A stretch of 64,000 nucleotides of DNA, taken from positions 1-64,000 of the forward strand of contig DXIO01000036.1 of the NCBI GenBank assembly GCA_019112875.1, in the 5' to 3' direction. Source of the stretch: Candidatus Aquabacterium excrementipullorum. GTDB taxonomy: Bacteria > Pseudomonadota > Gammaproteobacteria > Burkholderiales > Burkholderiaceae_C. The position numbers and the translations under genes were made by a program. Positions 63,839-64,000 of the stretch are shown here, piece by piece. The notes under the pieces are model-generated. The model was not told the DNA's origin. It saw only the letters and a list, made by a program, of their open reading frames with translations, and searched no databases. Each line of letters starts with the position of its first letter. Positions within the stretch are counted from its first letter, which is position 1.

Positions 63839-64000
63839 ATGAACGACAAGATCCGCGATCTGACGGTGCTGCTGCCAGCCACGCTGGAGACGCCCACGCT
63901 GACCAAGGCCGAGCTCTCGGACATGCTGTTCGAGCGCCTGGGCCTGAACAAGCGCGAGTCCAAGGACATGGTGGAGGCCTTCTTCGAACTGGTGCACGAG
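63839..64000 (+). CDS. ihfA: Integration host factor subunit alpha (5' part only)
   Basis: The gene starts at the ATG at 63839 (ribosome site CAGGAG) and runs off the window; 54 codons are visible. After an N-terminal extension of about 20 residues the IHF-alpha signature appears: [20 protein letters not shown] then [17 protein letters not shown] bends DNA at promoters and recombination sites. The pheT-ihfA order is the common one in proteobacteria. Confidence 0.95.
   Translation, partial: MNDKIRDLTVLLPATLETPTLTKAELSDMLFERLGLNKRESKDMVEAFFELVHE

Overview
The window is a dense, GC-rich (about two-thirds G+C) stretch of bacterial chromosome. It looks like a betaproteobacterium of the order Burkholderiales, near Comamonadaceae or Aquabacterium-like lineages. 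Support for this includes the thrS-infC-rpmI-rplT-pheS-pheT-ihfA order, an aat-bpt N-degron pair, a phasin, a MutL carrying an endonuclease motif, and heavy use of ATGA/GTGA start-stop overlaps. The assignment rests on gene content and order only. I see no phage, insertion sequence or CRISPR array.

Layout. 1-6.1 kb: the 5' part of an ABC exporter diverges from a marR-outer membrane factor-emrA-emrB multidrug efflux operon, with a palindromic operator on the marR promoter. 6.3-8.1 kb: a chemoreceptor. 8.1-13.9 kb: a leftward block mutL-RluF-like pseudouridine synthase-Bcr-type transporter-miaA. 13.9-23.2 kb: housekeeping genes (dedA, nadB, ypfJ-like peptidase, quinone oxidoreductase, ltrA, queG, tsaE, amiC, comFB). 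23.4-30.2 kb: one long leftward gene string with a lipid/glycan-modification set (flippase-like UPF0104, GT2, ArnT-like GT39, PAP2 phosphatase) followed by nadA, nadC and comFB. With nadB, the whole route from aspartate to nicotinate mononucleotide is in the window. 30.3-40.2 kb: rraA, an alpha-oxoamine synthase of unknown product, serB, tfoX, a sterol-desaturase-like hydroxylase, a 55-residue basic protein, a large FAD dehydrogenase and mfd.

40.3-44.6 kb: ispD and ispF, usually neighbours, are separated by a zeta-toxin-like kinase, a Phd-type antitoxin and amtB. amtB has a sigma-54-like promoter and an NtrC-like site. 44.6-54.8 kb: envZ/ompR, a SIMPL protein, bpt-aat, a phasin with a structured 3' UTR, ppa, a class III aminotransferase, isocitrate lyase and a membrane protein. 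54.8-64 kb: tRNA-Leu, tRNA-Gly and tRNA-Cys, then a translation cluster.

The most interesting signal is upstream of thrS. A 15-codon open frame (7 Thr codons) is followed by mutually exclusive antiterminator and terminator hairpins, which reads as a ribosome-mediated threonine attenuator. The same cluster has an infC with an ATC start, an AT-rich internal promoter candidate at the 3' end of thrS, a terminator 12 bases ahead of pheS crossed by a coupled small ORF, and an alcohol dehydrogenase gene inserted between pheS and pheT. Other regulatory signals read directly from the sequence are listed as features.
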